Assembly: GCF_040054535.1 (NCBI RefSeq)
Contig: NC_090794.1
Coordinates: 1,611,501 to 1,675,500 of the forward strand
Source of the DNA: Antennarius striatus
Taxonomy: Eukaryota; Chordata; Actinopteri; Lophiiformes; Antennariidae
Direction of reading: 5' to 3'
Length of the DNA: 64,000 nt
The notes beneath the pieces were generated by a model that was not told where the DNA came from, searched no databases, and saw nothing but the letters and a program-made list of their open reading frames with translations. The translations under genes and the position numbers were made by a program. Of this stretch, positions 52,780 to 64,000 are shown piece by piece (positions within the stretch are counted from its first letter, which is position 1; the number at the start of each line of letters is the position of its first letter).

Positions 52780-55700
52780 CAGAGAGAGTGTGTGTTTTGT
52801 GTGGGGGGTTAAAGTGGGCCCCTAGTGAGATTAACCTCTGGTCCGTGTCACCGTTTGGCATGCAGGCCCCACCCATCCCCGCCTCCAGATAGCCAGTATC
52901 AGGCTTTGTCTCTCCTGCAGCACCGCCCCCCCCTCACTACCCCCCCCCCGTGCCGCCCCCCCACCACCTCCTTCACCACACCCACTCTTCTCTTCTGCAC
53001 ATCAAAAAACGCAAAAGAAGAAGAAGAAAGACCGGTCATGTGACTTCCTTTTGAGGCGCTGAGAGCAGACGATTGGTGATTGGAAAGGTGGCGGTGGAGG
53101 AAGGGGCGGAGTCACCTGAAAGGGGGGGGGGTGTTTTTACAGTGATTTAGATTTAAGAGAAAGGAAGGTTTAAATCCTTAAAAGGAAAAATGCGATCAGG
53201 AAAAATGAATGAAGTTCAGAAAATATAATCTATCGAAATATAATCTATAAACTATAATCTATCAAAATGTATCAAACATAATCCATCAAATGTAATCCAT
53301 CAAAGCATAATATATCAATAATAATACATCAAACATAATCTATCAAAATGTAATCTATCAAAGCATAATATGTCAATAATAATATATCAGACATAATCTA
53401 TCAAGTGTAATCTTTAAAAACATAATCTATCAAAACACATATTTTCTTCCAGGATTAATTAAATATTAAAATCTATTAAAACTTGAAAAGAAAAGAAAGA
53501 AATGTAAGAAATGTTCTTTAATAATCCCAACGGGAAAATTATCTTTACACTCTAACAATATATGTTAAACATGCGTACATATGTGTGTGTATGAAAATAT
53601 AATCTATTAAACAATCCATCAACCTATCAAAACCATTTCTCAAACATAATCAGAAATAATCTATCAAAGCATAATCTGTTAAATTTAATCTAGTAAACAT
53701 AATTTATAGCGCATGATCTATCAAAACATAATCTAGGAAACGTTCTATCAAATTCATTATTTAATCTGTTTTTTGGATTTGCTCAAATAAACTAATTTTT
53801 TTAAAAATTCTCAAAATCTAAACACTAATTTTAATCCAGGAAATAATCTAATGTTCAAATTAAAGATGGAAAAAAACAGGAAATAATTTTTGTCTTTATG
53901 ATAAAGACAAAAATCTCTCGAAAAGCAATTCAATATAATAAACGGTTATATATATATAAATTCTGTTAAAGTCAATGCTCTTATTTTGGTGAACATTTCT
54001 TTATTCTCAAAGTGTTTTTTAATAAAAAACAATTTTATTTTATTTATTTTTTAATTTCTCATCCTTTTTGGGAAAAAAAAACACAAAATAAATGAATGAA
54101 CCACCAGAAAGCAGCTGAATTGAGTGTTTCATGAATTAAAGCCGAACAGGAAGTGGCTCCATGCTCGTTTTGTTGACGCGTCTGAGCTCCTGGACCGGGA
54201 AGTAAATTCCAAAAACATTTCGAGATAAAAAAAAATAATTTTTATTTATTTTTTAAATTCCTTTTCTGATCCGTTTCTGTGTTTTCTGGACTTCCTGTTT
54301 CTTCCAAAATAAGAGTAAAGCTTCTGCTCTGTTCTGCCGAGTCGACCAATAACCGGCTGGGCGTTTGATCAAACCCCGCCCCCCTGCTAGCCCCACCCCC
54401 CACCTCGCTGAGAGAGGTAGCAGGATGATGCCGTTTCCCCGCCCCCCCCAGATCAAATATTTGCCCCCGTCGTAATCGGGGGGGGGGGGGTTGGATGCTG
54501 TTAATTTGAAGCAGGGGAAAGATGAAGGCCTTTAAGTGTTTATTGGGGGGGGCGGGTTCAGAGGTCAGGGCGCGTGGGGGAGGGGCCTCCGTGCGAGCGT
54601 CATCACAGCGTCTGTTGGTGGGTTTCCGTCAGCTTTGTTTCCTGTCCCCCCCCCCACCACCATCCTGTCGATCAGACCCCGCCCCCCACCAACAGCTTCC
54701 TGCGGGTTAAACCACCGCGTGACGACGCTGCGTCGCCCCCCCCCCCCACCCAGGCTCTGTCCCGGCTGAGCGTTGGTCGCCGTGGAGACTGCCGGGTGTC
54801 CTCTCCTGCTTCCCCATCCCCTCATGTTACAGCTTCCTGTATTGATTGTGGGGGGGCCCCAGTGATGAAGAGGATGGCGATGAAGAGGTGGGCTATTTCT
54901 ACCCAGGATGCATCATCGATTGGTGGGGGGGGGGTTGTTCCGCAGGCGGAAGCTCTGCGGTTCTTCAGGTTTAGGATGCTGCCGCCCCCCCCCACAGATC
55001 ACTGGTGCTGACCCTTGGGGCTCCTGATCGAATGGGGGTTTTGTCCCCCCCCAGGTCTGGCCACTGATCAGGAGTTGCTCCTCCATTGGAGCTGAACAGA
55101 ATGCGCTGGAGGCATTTCCACAAACTCCTCCTCCTTCCCCCCCCTCCCTCTTCAAAACTCCCTCCTTTATCCGCCCCCCCCAGGCCACTCCTCCATTCTG
55201 TCCCCTCCCCCCTCCTGCTCTCCCTGACGATCTCTCGTTCCCTCTCCTGATCCGTGACCTTTCCTGACCTCTGTGAGTAAACTGAAACGGGTCAGGACAC
55301 CCGCCAGGTCACTCGAGATGGGGGGGTCGGGTTTCAAGGTTCTGATTTGTGAGTTGTTGTTTTTTAATCACACACATGGTGGCATGCTCAACACACACAC
55401 ACACACACACACACACGCGTGCTTTTATTACGTAATTTGCGGTGCGACGTAAAAGCAGCGCTCTGGAAATCAAACCCATCCGGGGGCAGGCGAGCATGTG
55501 TGAGGGGCGGCGGATGGGGGGGGCAGACGAGTGTGACGACACCTCTCCAGTGTTGCAGATGTGTGTTTTCCTGCGTTTCTGCTGAACAAAAGGGGTTGTG
55601 TGGTTTCCTCACTGGTGCATTGTGGGCATTGGCGCGGCTGCAGCGGGGGTAGGGTGAACAGGCAAACCGCTCAACTTTGACCCGGAGCGAGGATCGCCTC

Positions 55701-55958
55701 GGGAATGAAGATGGAGGAACAGGAAGAAGCTCACGCACCACCCGGTCTGCCGAGCGGTTCCTCCTCCTCCTCCTTCACAATGCATCTTCCCTGGTGGGGG
55801 GAGGGGCGGGGGCTACTCCGCCGCAGGGACGCCTCCAAGTCGTTTCATGGTGATCGCCAAATCAGCTGGGAGCAGGAAACCCAGTTTGTTTTCCTAAATC
55901 CGTTGATGAAATGTCCATTAAAAATGTGTAATATATATAATATACATATGTTTGTGTG

Positions 55959-56002
<44 letters not shown>

Positions 56003-59000
56003 GGATTTTATATAGGACATAGGATTTATATATACAGGATTTATATATATATATTTATATATATATGTATGTATATATATATATATACAAATCCTGAGAT
56101 TCGTTGTTCCTGCCGGTCATCGATCCGAATCGTTTGCCCACTTTTTGATTCTTTCTGTTTTAATCCATCGTTCCTTTCCCTCAAAGCCAAATTCAATCGA
56201 TAAAAAGTCTAAAATTAATCCATCAGTTATCAATTGGTATCAAAGCCTGCAGGAAGAGAATCAGAAACATGGTCATTATTAATCATAATTTATTATTATT
56301 AATTACAATTTTAATTCTTTATTTTTTTTAAATTTAACTGTTGTAATTATTCTACTTTTTTTAAAATAAATTGTTGAAGTGTAAAAACATTCTTTTTTAT
56401 GGGAATTAGCTGATTTTTTTAGATTTATGTATGTTTAAAAATTTTCAATGATTGAAGCAGAATTTTGCTCTATAATTCAAAAAGATTCCTGAAATAGACG
56501 CGACTTTCAGATGAAAGAAAATATGCTTGTTTTTTAATTTTATTTTTTTGCTGAGAATTTTAATTGAAGACATAGATTATAGGCAAACTTTAAATAAAAA
56601 CTCTCAGTTGCTAAATCTAAGAATTAATGAGAATTAATCGTACTAGCTGATAATTTTTAATTTTTTCCATAACTAACATTTAGGAAAGTAACTCAACAAA
56701 ATCAAAAATACTGTTTTAAATTTGGATTGTTTGGGAAAAAAATTTGCTTCAAAATAATCCAAAACTGATCTATTTAAATGTTTTAATTGTGAAAATAATC
56801 CAGATTTTCATGTGTTGATATTTAAATTTGATTCAGTAGATTTGAATGGAACAGATTAAAAATGTTTTCTTAATTTTAAGAGACGATTTTTTAATCTGGA
56901 TTTTGTTCAACTGTTTTTATTTGTTTTACTTTTTTTGTATTCAATCTAAATCGTTAGTAAACAGGAGGTTTCTTAACGAATCAAAGCTCATAAAAATTTT
57001 ATTCTCAAATTGGTTTTTTTAAATGTGAATTTTTTTAAACGTTTTTAACCGTCCTCTCCTCATCATCAACACTCGTTTTCACGCCTGACTTCCTGTCGCG
57101 GAACCTGACGCTCCCTTCCACGTTGGGATCCGTCTAATCCCGTCAGCTTCCTGGAACGTCGGTCGCTGACGTTGGCGCAAAAAAAACCCCGCCGGCGAAC
57201 ACATTTCTCTGCTTCCTCTTCATTCTCCCGTTTGATTTCCTTCCTGTTTCCGTCGAGTTCTCACGTGACGCTTCGCGGCCTCACCGCCGGTTCGGTTAGC
57301 GCTCGCGTTCGTTCGCCTATCCTCCAGGCTCGACCCCGGAAGGTCGCCGATACGATGCGTTCTGCACCTTCAAGCTGCATCGTTGTCAATCAATAATGTC
57401 GATTATGTAGATGAGATCAAGTCCTTTATGGTGGAACCGATGCCCTCCTGCCCCCGGGGGTCGGTTGTTGGGTCGTGATTGGGTGGTCGTTTCTTGGGTA
57501 TCTTGGGAGTCTTTTGACCTCCCCAAGGAAGACAGTCCTGTAGACGTTAAATGAGGGGTCTCTCTGGAGTTTTATCTCACCTGGGTTGCGACCCCCCCTA
57601 CCTGACCTGGGGTCATCGGATGGTTTCTAGGTGTTTTTTTTAATTGTTTGCCATTTTAACGCCGTTTTGCTTTGTTCCCCCCCAACAGAGCAAACTGGTG
57701 ATGGAGGGCTTTCGCAGCTTGAAGGAGGGCGAGCCGGTGGAGTTCACCTACAAGAAGTCCTCCAAAGGCCTGGAGTCCCTACGGGTGACCGGACCCGGGG
57801 GGGGACCCTGTGCAGGCAGCGAAAGGAGACCCAAAGGGAAGGTCCCTCCCCAGAAACGCAAACCAAAGGGAGATCGGTGAGTCTGGGGGGGAGGAAACCG
57901 GGGATTTAAACGGAGAGACGAACCTTCTTTACATCTCGCCTCGGAGAGCGGAGATTATAGATTAAACCGACTCAATCTGGCTGAGCACATGCCTGTTGCT
58001 ATGGTTATTGTGCGCCGTAATGAGGGAGAGAATGGAGCTCATTGACGCTACTTTGAATCAATACGCCAGCTTTTACGTGAGCGCGGGGCGCTATCGGGCT
58101 TATATGCATCTCAATGCTGCGGCGGCTCAATCAGTTGTTTTGTCCCCCCTGGGTAAAAACCCCGAAGCGTCTGTCAGGGGGAGGCGGCGCTCGTCCGTCC
58201 GACGCTCAGTGAACGCCACCAAAGCAAAACGCGGCGGTACGCGCGGCGGCAGCGGCGGCGGCGGATGCATTTACATCAGAAAGTCTGCAGTGAAACACTC
58301 GTGCTCTTAAAGAAAAGCTTCAGTCGGGGAGGGTGAAACCGTATCCTGGGGGTTTGGGCGGGTGGGGGGGTGGGGCGCCCTGATTGGTTTACGCAGCTGA
58401 ATTATTCAGGTGATCCGGGATAATTGATCCGGCGTTAGGTCAAGTGTCTCCGCCGTCTACCGAGGTGGCGGCGCGGCCGGATTGGATTCGTACATGGCAG
58501 GTAGAGGTGTGTGATGTCATCCTGTGATGTCATCGCTCGTCCCAGCTTCCTGTGGACGTTGACGCTGGGGTGACCCCTGCTGGTCGCGGTGTAGTTCGCT
58601 GATCCGCAGCCTCATCAGGTTCCGGAGACGTTAAAGACGGATTCAGAAAAGATTCCCGATTGGAGATGCAGCAGGGAGAACCAATCAAATGTTGGAATAC
58701 ACGAGACTGGGCGGAGCCTTTTTCCTTTACACCCGAGAAGAACCCGTCTCAATTTGGAGCGAAACCGGAGCTGTTCGATCTCATTCTGAATCTTATCCTA
58801 GACGAGTCGGGATAAGACGAGTCGGGATAAGACGAGTCGGGATAAGACGAGTCGGGATAAGACGAGTCGGGATAAGACGAGTCGGGATAAGACGAGTCGG
58901 GATAAGACGAGTCGGGATAAGACGAGTCGGGATAAGACGAGTCGGGATAAGAATAGACTAGATTAAATTTCAAAGCTGGCCTTTTCTGTATTTTATTTAA

Positions 59001-60482
59001 TTTTTCTGGGATTAATGACAAACGGATCTTGATGGAATTATATCGAACATGCTCAAGGGATCGGTGTCTAAGAGTTACGTTACGTTTTTTGGCTGCAGGC
59101 CTTTTGGTTTCGGATAAAACTTGGATTTGCTTCAGCATTGCATGATGGGAAGTTTATTCTGTGTCTTCATTGATTGACTTTTTTTTTTTCACGTTTTATT
59201 TTTGATTTATTTGCAGCTGCTTCCATGATAACATTTTGGGATAAAAACATTTACTTGTGAAACAGGAGATTTACCGAAAACCTTTTGGAAACTCTGAAAT
59301 TTAGAATGTCGATTGAATTAGTTTTGTTGGGCCTCAGTGCTTGTTCTTTATCATCGATTTTTTTTTTTTACTGCTGATCTTTAAAAGAAAAAAATTCATT
59401 TTATTTCTGATGCTTTGTTGATTTGAAATGTTGAAATGCAACAATTTAAATTGAATAAATTTGACAGATTAGAATTAAAAGCTGCAGAATTTTTTTGAAA
59501 AAGTCATGGATTTAAATCAGCCTCATGTTAACACAGAATTGTTGATGCTTTGGATTTCAGGCATTATTATTTAATGATTGTGGGTTTACTGTTACCGAAG
59601 TATTTGAATTACTTGATAATTTCAATATTCAAGTTTGACAAAATTTCCGAAATAAATATGAAATTGAAATCCGCTTCAGTCAACAGTGAGGAGGTTAGAA
59701 GTTTATGTTGCTTTTTTGTCTTCAGTTTCTGTTTCGCTGTTTTTATTTCAATTGTCTGAACAAAAGGAGGTGATGAACTTTTGTGAAAATCACCCAAATT
59801 TATTTCAAACTGGAGTAAATTTAAGTTTTTAGGGATAACCAGTAAGACAAACCATGAAATGTGACCTAGTTTTGCGCTGAGAGCCTCAAACGGCTAAAAA
59901 AAACGTCCGTTTGATTTGATGTAACGTCAAAAGAGTGTCAGAGACCCGACGGACTGGATTCCTCATCACTGCCACCTTTTTTCGGAAGCCGTGGCCTTCA
60001 TGTCAAATTCAGGCAAACAAATCCGGGTTTGATGGGGGTTGATTTCCGACGTCGTGCTGCCCCCTAGTGGCGAGTCGCGGGTACAGCAGGCAGAACTCCT
60101 GTTTGGTGTCTCTGGGTAACGTCTCATCCCTTCTGCTTCTCCGTCTTGTCCCCCCCACCCCATCCTGTACAGCTGTTATAACTGTGGAGGTCTGGACCAC
60201 CATGCCAAGGAGTGTGGCCTGCCCCCCCAGCCAAAGAAATGCCACTACTGCCAGAGCATCACGCACATGGTGGCCCAGTGCCCCCACAAGGCGCCGGCGC
60301 CCGCCACCGGCTCTCAGGACCAACATGCGTCTACCTCGGCCTTCGGCCCGGGGACCGGGCCCTACCTCTGCCCCCCAGAGGAGGAGGAGCGCTCAGGCTC
60401 CTCCCCCTTGGAGGGCTCCTCCTCCTCCCCCGAGGAGCCCCACACGCGAGGCCCCCGCACCCAGAGGTGGAGGAAATCCTGA
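48678..60482 (+). CDS. lin28b: lin28b, let-7-binding RNA protein
   Basis: Four coding exons: 48678-48687, 49430-49626, 57689-57876, 60173-60482; phases join and give 234 aa (human LIN28B, 250). Exon 1 encodes only MAEG, as in human, but its donor is GTTGTG, a weak one. The cold-shock domain (about residues 32-105) has FCKWFNVRMGFGFISM with the RNP1 core and DVFVHQSKLVMEGFRSLKEG. A basic linker (SERRPKGKVPPQKRKPKGDR) may act in nuclear or nucleolar localisation. Two CCHC knuckles follow (CYNCGGLDHHAKEC and CHYCQSITHMVAQC), then a serine/proline-rich tail ending in RWRKS. LIN28 binds pre-let-7 through both domains, blocks processing and recruits a terminal uridylyltransferase; it controls stemness and developmental timing. 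The 3' UTR carries let-7 sites, the known feedback. LIN28B over LIN28A is supported by the linker, tail and the prdm1-prep neighbourhood. Confidence 0.96.
48954..49011. repeat. C-run / G-run / C-run with competing hairpins, lin28b intron 1
   Basis: A run of about 12 C, TCCTCCTCCA, 11 G, then CGC, six loop bases and a perfect complementary arm (GCG and 11 C) at 48978-49011. The G run can pair with either C run, or with itself as a quadruplex. Confidence 0.7.
49066..49170. repeat. GT microsatellites with G runs
   Basis: Three blocks of GT repeats separated by repeated GGGGGGGGCGTTGGGGTGAG segments, in lin28b intron 1. Confidence 0.85.
50940..51606. repeat. Minisatellite CAGGCAGTACAA / CACGGGCAGTACAA in lin28b intron 2
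   Basis: From about 51038 two unit types, 12 bp (CAGGCAGTACAA) and 14 bp (CACGGGCAGTACAA), alternate over some 570 bp. A third segment, CTGTCAACACGGGTGGTAGA, recurs near 51118, 51219 and 51332, giving a higher-order period of about 100-113 bp. The array starts right after a retroelement-like tail at 50940-50965 (GTCGGCTTTATTGTCAAATG). The long open frames on both strands here are artefacts. Confidence 0.9.
52203..52268. repeat. GT microsatellite
   Basis: About 32 uninterrupted GT units, first of a cluster in lin28b intron 2. Confidence 0.95.
52469..52524. repeat. GT microsatellite
   Basis: About 27 GT units. Confidence 0.95.
52606..52777. repeat. Two GT microsatellites
   Basis: Blocks at about 52606-52631 and 52720-52777, separated by unique sequence. 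Confidence 0.9.
53225..53735. repeat. Degenerate AT-rich minisatellite (ATAATCTATCAAA)
   Basis: Variants of ATAATCTATCAAA recur about every 13-25 bp (ATAATCCATCAAA, ATAATATATCAAT, GTAATCTATCAAA). A LINE-like tail (AATAATCCCAACGGGAAAAT) interrupts it near 53520. Confidence 0.7.
55966..56090. repeat. TA/GTATA microsatellite
   Basis: Runs of TATATA with ATTTATATA and ACAGGATTTATATA variants, in lin28b intron 2. Confidence 0.8.
58801..58950. repeat. Perfect 15-bp x 10 minisatellite in lin28b intron 3
   Basis: GACGAGTCGGGATAA repeats ten times without a single mismatch. The unit is a multiple of three, so both strands stay open (RRVGI and PDSSY repeats); these are not genes. Confidence 0.97.
60059..60070 (-). 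promoter_or_regulatory. CTCF-like motif in lin28b intron 3
   Basis: GCCCCCTAGTGG, the reverse of CCACTAGGGGGC, a close CTCF core match pointing left. Confidence 0.45.
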
Positions 60483-60566
60483 AAAAAAAGTGAACATTTC
60501 ACCGCCGACCCCCCTATCCTGTCTCCTCTCAATCAAGGATAGCCGAAGCCCCGCCCCCTCCATCAT

Positions 60567-60574
60567 CTACCTCA
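60567..60574 (+). promoter_or_regulatory. let-7 site (8mer)
   Basis: CTACCTCA pairs with let-7 positions 2-8 plus the A opposite position 1; it lies 85 nt past the lin28b stop codon. Confidence 0.65.
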
Positions 60575-61069
60575 CACCTTTGAAATAATGGGAGGTTTTG
60601 ATTACTTTGACTTTTTGTTTTTGTTGATGTTTCTAACCAGCGCAGCTATGGCAACGATCACCGGGGTACGGATGAGCGCGAATGTGTGTGACTGACTCGC
60701 ATTCATCATCGCTATGGCAACCGGCGCCAGGACGGCGACCGCAGGGAACGACTGTTTTGTCTTGTTTTCAGTTAGTGCAGCTCCAACCTACGAATCTACA
60801 GTTGGGTTCTCTCACCCCCCCTCGGACCTCAGTGTTTTCTAAACGCCTTAAACTTTTTTAAATTTTTGCTGTCGATTAGCCGTTAGCCTCGCCGCAACGA
60901 GAAACGTGACGATGCGTCCTTATTAGCGCACAATAACTCAGTTTAAGAAGGATTAGATTTGCGGCACTCTAGACCCCCAGGGGCTCCAGTTTTGGTTTCT
61001 GAAGATCTGGACCTTCCGCTCTCTCTTACATGAAACATACCGGACCAACTGATTGTCAAGGAGTGAACA

Positions 61070-61072
<3 letters not shown>

Positions 61073-61141
<69 letters not shown>
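61073..61141. repeat. GT microsatellite in the lin28b 3' UTR
   Basis: About 34 uninterrupted GT units. Confidence 0.95.
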
Positions 61142-61143
<2 letters not shown>

Positions 61144-61633
61144 TGGAAAGGAGTCATCTGTCATCTCCAGGTGCGAGTCAATACCATTAACTATTTTTAG
61201 ACGTAGACACGCCGTAGTTCAGTAGCTAGCTAGTAGTGCTCGATGTGACGCGAACTGTCTGATTGTTGCAGAAAGTTACCGATAAAGTACAAAAATAGTT
61301 TTTAAGTCATTAATATATACGTAAAAAGTCACAATATAATTAAAATTCTAACTTGTAATTAATGCATATATTAGCGATTAGCTCTGACGTAGGTGCGTAG
61401 GCCTTTACATCGCGTTGTCGTCGTCGTGGCGACGCTCTCTCCAACCGTTGGACTCCAAATAGCGTTTTTTTTTTTTTTTTCCGACTTCCTCAATGCCTTC
61501 GTCGTCATTTGGTCAGCGATCACCTCTGAACCCCCCCCCCCCCCCTCACCAGCACAGAGACTCACCTGTTTCCAGGTGCTCCGTTACGTTATCATCCCCA
61601 TCATCCTCCTCAGAGCTGCTCTGTTGTACGTAA

Positions 61634-61640
61634 TACCTCA
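61634..61640 (+). promoter_or_regulatory. let-7 site (7mer-A1)
   Basis: TACCTCA in the lin28b 3' UTR. A second of this weaker class is at 62965-62971. Confidence 0.4.
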
Positions 61641-62481
61641 CCGATGCTTCCTGTCGGATGTGAATGTGGCCGAGCGTTTCTACTTCCACCTGTGCCTACC
61701 AGCTGCTAGTCGGTCGCTCCTGTCCTGGGGGGCGTGGGGGGGGCGAGACGCCGTCGCTGCTGCTGCAGACTGAAAAGAGAGAGAATGTGCTGCTTTTCGT
61801 ATAACTTGAATCCCTTTAGTGGCACTTAATCGCGACCTGACGACTCTTCTCTTGACCGTATTGAATGTGAAACGAGCTCACCTGAAGCCGACGCCCCCTC
61901 CCGCCCCCACCCCCAAAGCCGACGCTTCAGGCCGGGTCACGTCGGAGTCGCCTCTTAAATGTTCTGACAAATCAAATCGCTTTTTGTGTGACGACATCAC
62001 GACTCGCTTTGTGTGTCTTGAGAAGCTCTAAAGTAGACGGCCAAGAAGTTTTTGGCGATTTTTAATTTCTTTTTATTTTGAAGGCATTTTAAAGTTGCTG
62101 AAGTGCTTTGCTATATCCTCACCCTTTCACAATAAGAGAAGGGGGTTTATTGCTGAAAGCGCAACACTGCAGTTATTTGTTTGTTCTGTTTGCGTTTTGT
62201 TTTTTTTGAATGTGTGCGTGCGTTATAAATCAAAACTCGATGCAGCGTGACAGAAAGAAAACGAATGACCAAAACCCTCATTGCTCAGATCTTTATGGCA
62301 ACATCTTTTTTGTATGATGTATTTTTACATTTTTACACACAAAATTCCTCTCAGGATGATGAACTCTTCTCAGGGAATGAACCAAAACAAGTGTATTGTA
62401 GTCTTTTTGGGAATCATCCACTGACTGACTCAACAATGGTGAAGAGACGTTTGAAACTGATTCATGTACTGATGTTAGCAA

Positions 62482-62488
62482 CTACCTC
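62482..62488 (+). promoter_or_regulatory. let-7 site (7mer-m8)
   Basis: CTACCTC in the lin28b 3' UTR. Confidence 0.55.
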
Positions 62489-62719
62489 TTGAGTTATACA
62501 TAGTTGTGCGTTTTTTTTGTTTTTTTTATTTGTACATTATTTTGATGAGCTTGTATGATTAACTGTAGGTCTCTATTGTGTACTGAGGTGTGAGAAGTTC
62601 CCCCAGTGTTGCCACAGACTTCCTGGTCTTCCTTCCTGGATTTGACCCTCCACCCCCTTTTTTTTTTTTTTGTTTCACTGCAAAAAAACTTGTTTTTTTT
62701 TTTTGTTTACAGCAAAAAC

Positions 62720-62727
62720 CTACCTCA
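62720..62727 (+). promoter_or_regulatory. let-7 site (8mer)
   Basis: CTACCTCA in the lin28b 3' UTR, 29 nt upstream of another seed match. Confidence 0.65.
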
Positions 62728-62755
62728 TATACGCTGTTCCTCCACAAACCTCCCT

Positions 62756-62762
62756 CTACCTC
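62756..62762 (+). promoter_or_regulatory. let-7 site (7mer-m8)
   Basis: CTACCTC, close enough to the 62720 site for cooperative silencing. Confidence 0.55.
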
Positions 62763-63388
62763 CTCCATGCAGTTGTTTTTTACCCGTTTTGTTTAGGTTG
62801 AAATGAATTTGCCGCTCATCGCACTAGAGTCCCACGGCATTTTCAACCAATGAAACGTCTCGTTTTCGACTCCGAATGTCAATCGAATCTCCTTTTTTTC
62901 TTCTTTTTTTTCACAATTTTCCCCCCAGCTGACTCATCACTTATCGACAGACAGCCAGCGAGTTTACCTCAGTTTGTTGGGCTAGCTATCAGATATATAT
63001 ACATATATATATATTTATGAAATCATTTCCATTTCCGTGTGACCACATTTTTGGACAAGTGTTGTATCCGAACTGTTTTTGTAACCACTTACTACGATGG
63101 GCTCGAGGTGGAGAAGAATAGGATTGTACTTCGCACAAGGAGTGCCTATCTTTGTTTCGTTTGTCCGATTCTATTACCAAATTTTCCTTTTTTTTTTTTT
63201 TTTAGGCTTAATGGTAAAAACTTTCCTCGACCATTTTTACAGCCTGAGATAATCAAAAGAAAAAAAAAGCGTCGCGGTTTGGAGACGATTCCCCTTCTCG
63301 TTGCAAACTACGTTTGTAGTTTAGAGCGGCATTAACGCGAAATCAGTAGATTTTTTTTACTAATGGTGACATAGATGTCATTCTTTAA

Positions 63389-63394
63389 AATAAA
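63389..63394 (+). terminator. Candidate lin28b polyadenylation signal
   Basis: AATAAA after the last let-7 site, in AT-rich DNA. Confidence 0.45.
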
Positions 63395-63983
63395 AATGTT
63401 TATGAAGATGAATATTATCAGTACTCTTGTAAAACTAACTCAAAGAGGTCAAAGATTGATTTTTTTTTTTGCAACGTGACCCTAGTTTTTACTATTTGCG
63501 CCTCAGCGGGCTAGCTGCTAGCTGATGCTAGCTAATGCCAGCTATGAACAAAAGTCACAACTGCGGTAAATAGTAATATTGTTAATAGCTTTATATTTTC
63601 TTCCAATCAATGTAACTACTGATTTATCTCTTCTTTATTGTCCAGTATTTTACCCAGCCGAGGAACCCTGGAGAATAATCCCGTGGCGGTATTAATGATT
63701 AACGGTTGACGTAGAGGTTTGTCACAGCTCTATGTAGATTAGCAACCTGAAAGAAGTGTTATTAATAATTTCCCTTTTTGTCTTAATGTTTGAGTCGTGC
63801 AAACGCAAGACGACCCCGAGTGTAGAGTCGTCCATGCAATCATTAAAAATGTTGCGGAGGGGTTTGACTCGAGACCAAACATTTGGGTTCTTGAAATCCT
63901 CCAAAAGAGGACTTTAGATTTGCTATTTATAAGTTTTTGCTACCAGTTTTCACCAATCTGAAAGCCAACACCGGTGCGTTTCT

Positions 63984-63995
63984 GCCCCCTGGTGG
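63984..63995 (-). promoter_or_regulatory. CTCF-like motif at the right edge
   Basis: GCCCCCTGGTGG is the reverse complement of the core shared by 36126 and 41060 (CCACCAGGGGGC). It points left. Confidence 0.45.
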
Positions 63996-64000
63996 TGGTG

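Larger units (their letters stand above)
60483..63394 (+). other. lin28b: lin28b 3' UTR
   Basis: There is no coding exon after the stop at 60482. AATAAA at 63389-63394 is the best candidate polyadenylation signal, giving a UTR of about 2.9 kb. It carries let-7 seed matches, a long GT repeat and T-rich tracts. Long 3' UTRs with let-7 sites are typical of LIN28B. The end is inferred; a more distal site beyond the window is possible. Confidence 0.6.

Noticed and set aside
52005-52876. Frames encoding Thr-His or Cys-Val repeats
   Set aside because: Produced by CA/GT microsatellites in lin28b intron 2.
58685-58961. Frames with RRVGI or PDSSY repeats
   Set aside because: They are translations of a perfect 15-bp minisatellite inside a lin28b intron.

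Overview
The window is vertebrate nuclear DNA, almost certainly from a ray-finned fish, probably a percomorph with a compact genome. The evidence is GT-AG split genes with mostly short introns (prep spans about 4 kb), protein sequences that align with human EVA1A, EFHC1, TRAM2, XKR5, PRDM1, PREP and LIN28B, long CA/GT microsatellites, many G/C homopolymers, and repeat tails typical of teleosts. There is no sign of bacteria, phage or CRISPR. All identifications are by reading and from memory of the human proteins; no search was run.

Layout, left to right. 1-166: an unidentified partial coding exon. 1653-2163 (+): eva1a. 4058-6815 (+): efhc1, a ciliary protein with three DM10 domains, with a strong RFX X-box upstream. 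7934-12473 (-): tram2, convergent with efhc1. 14685-18659 (-): xkr5. 20178-26099 (-): prdm1 (Blimp-1), followed by about 10 kb without a recognisable gene. 36247/36343-40290 (+): prep (prolyl oligopeptidase). 48678-60482 (+): lin28b, with an 8 kb second intron full of satellites and a 3' UTR of about 3 kb that carries let-7 target sites.

Full exon structures were worked out with reading phase kept across every junction. Predicted lengths are eva1a 141 aa, efhc1 576 aa, tram2 369 aa, xkr5 648 aa, prdm1 757 aa, prep 709 aa (741 aa from an upstream in-frame ATG) and lin28b 234 aa. These are close to the human lengths except for efhc1, which has no C-terminal EF-hand.

The genes do not form one pathway. 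They are conserved synteny: efhc1-tram2 (human 6p12) and prdm1-prep-lin28b (human 6q21) lie on one fish segment, with eva1a and xkr5 joined on. The parts most worth a second look are regulatory or structural: a possible mitochondrial presequence on prep, a phase-compatible alternative first exon for lin28b, CTCF-like motifs with convergent orientation around lin28b, the RFX site of efhc1, let-7 sites in lin28b, and Tigger-like MITEs with TA target duplications. I did not find a new multi-gene system, and the sequence does not support claiming one.
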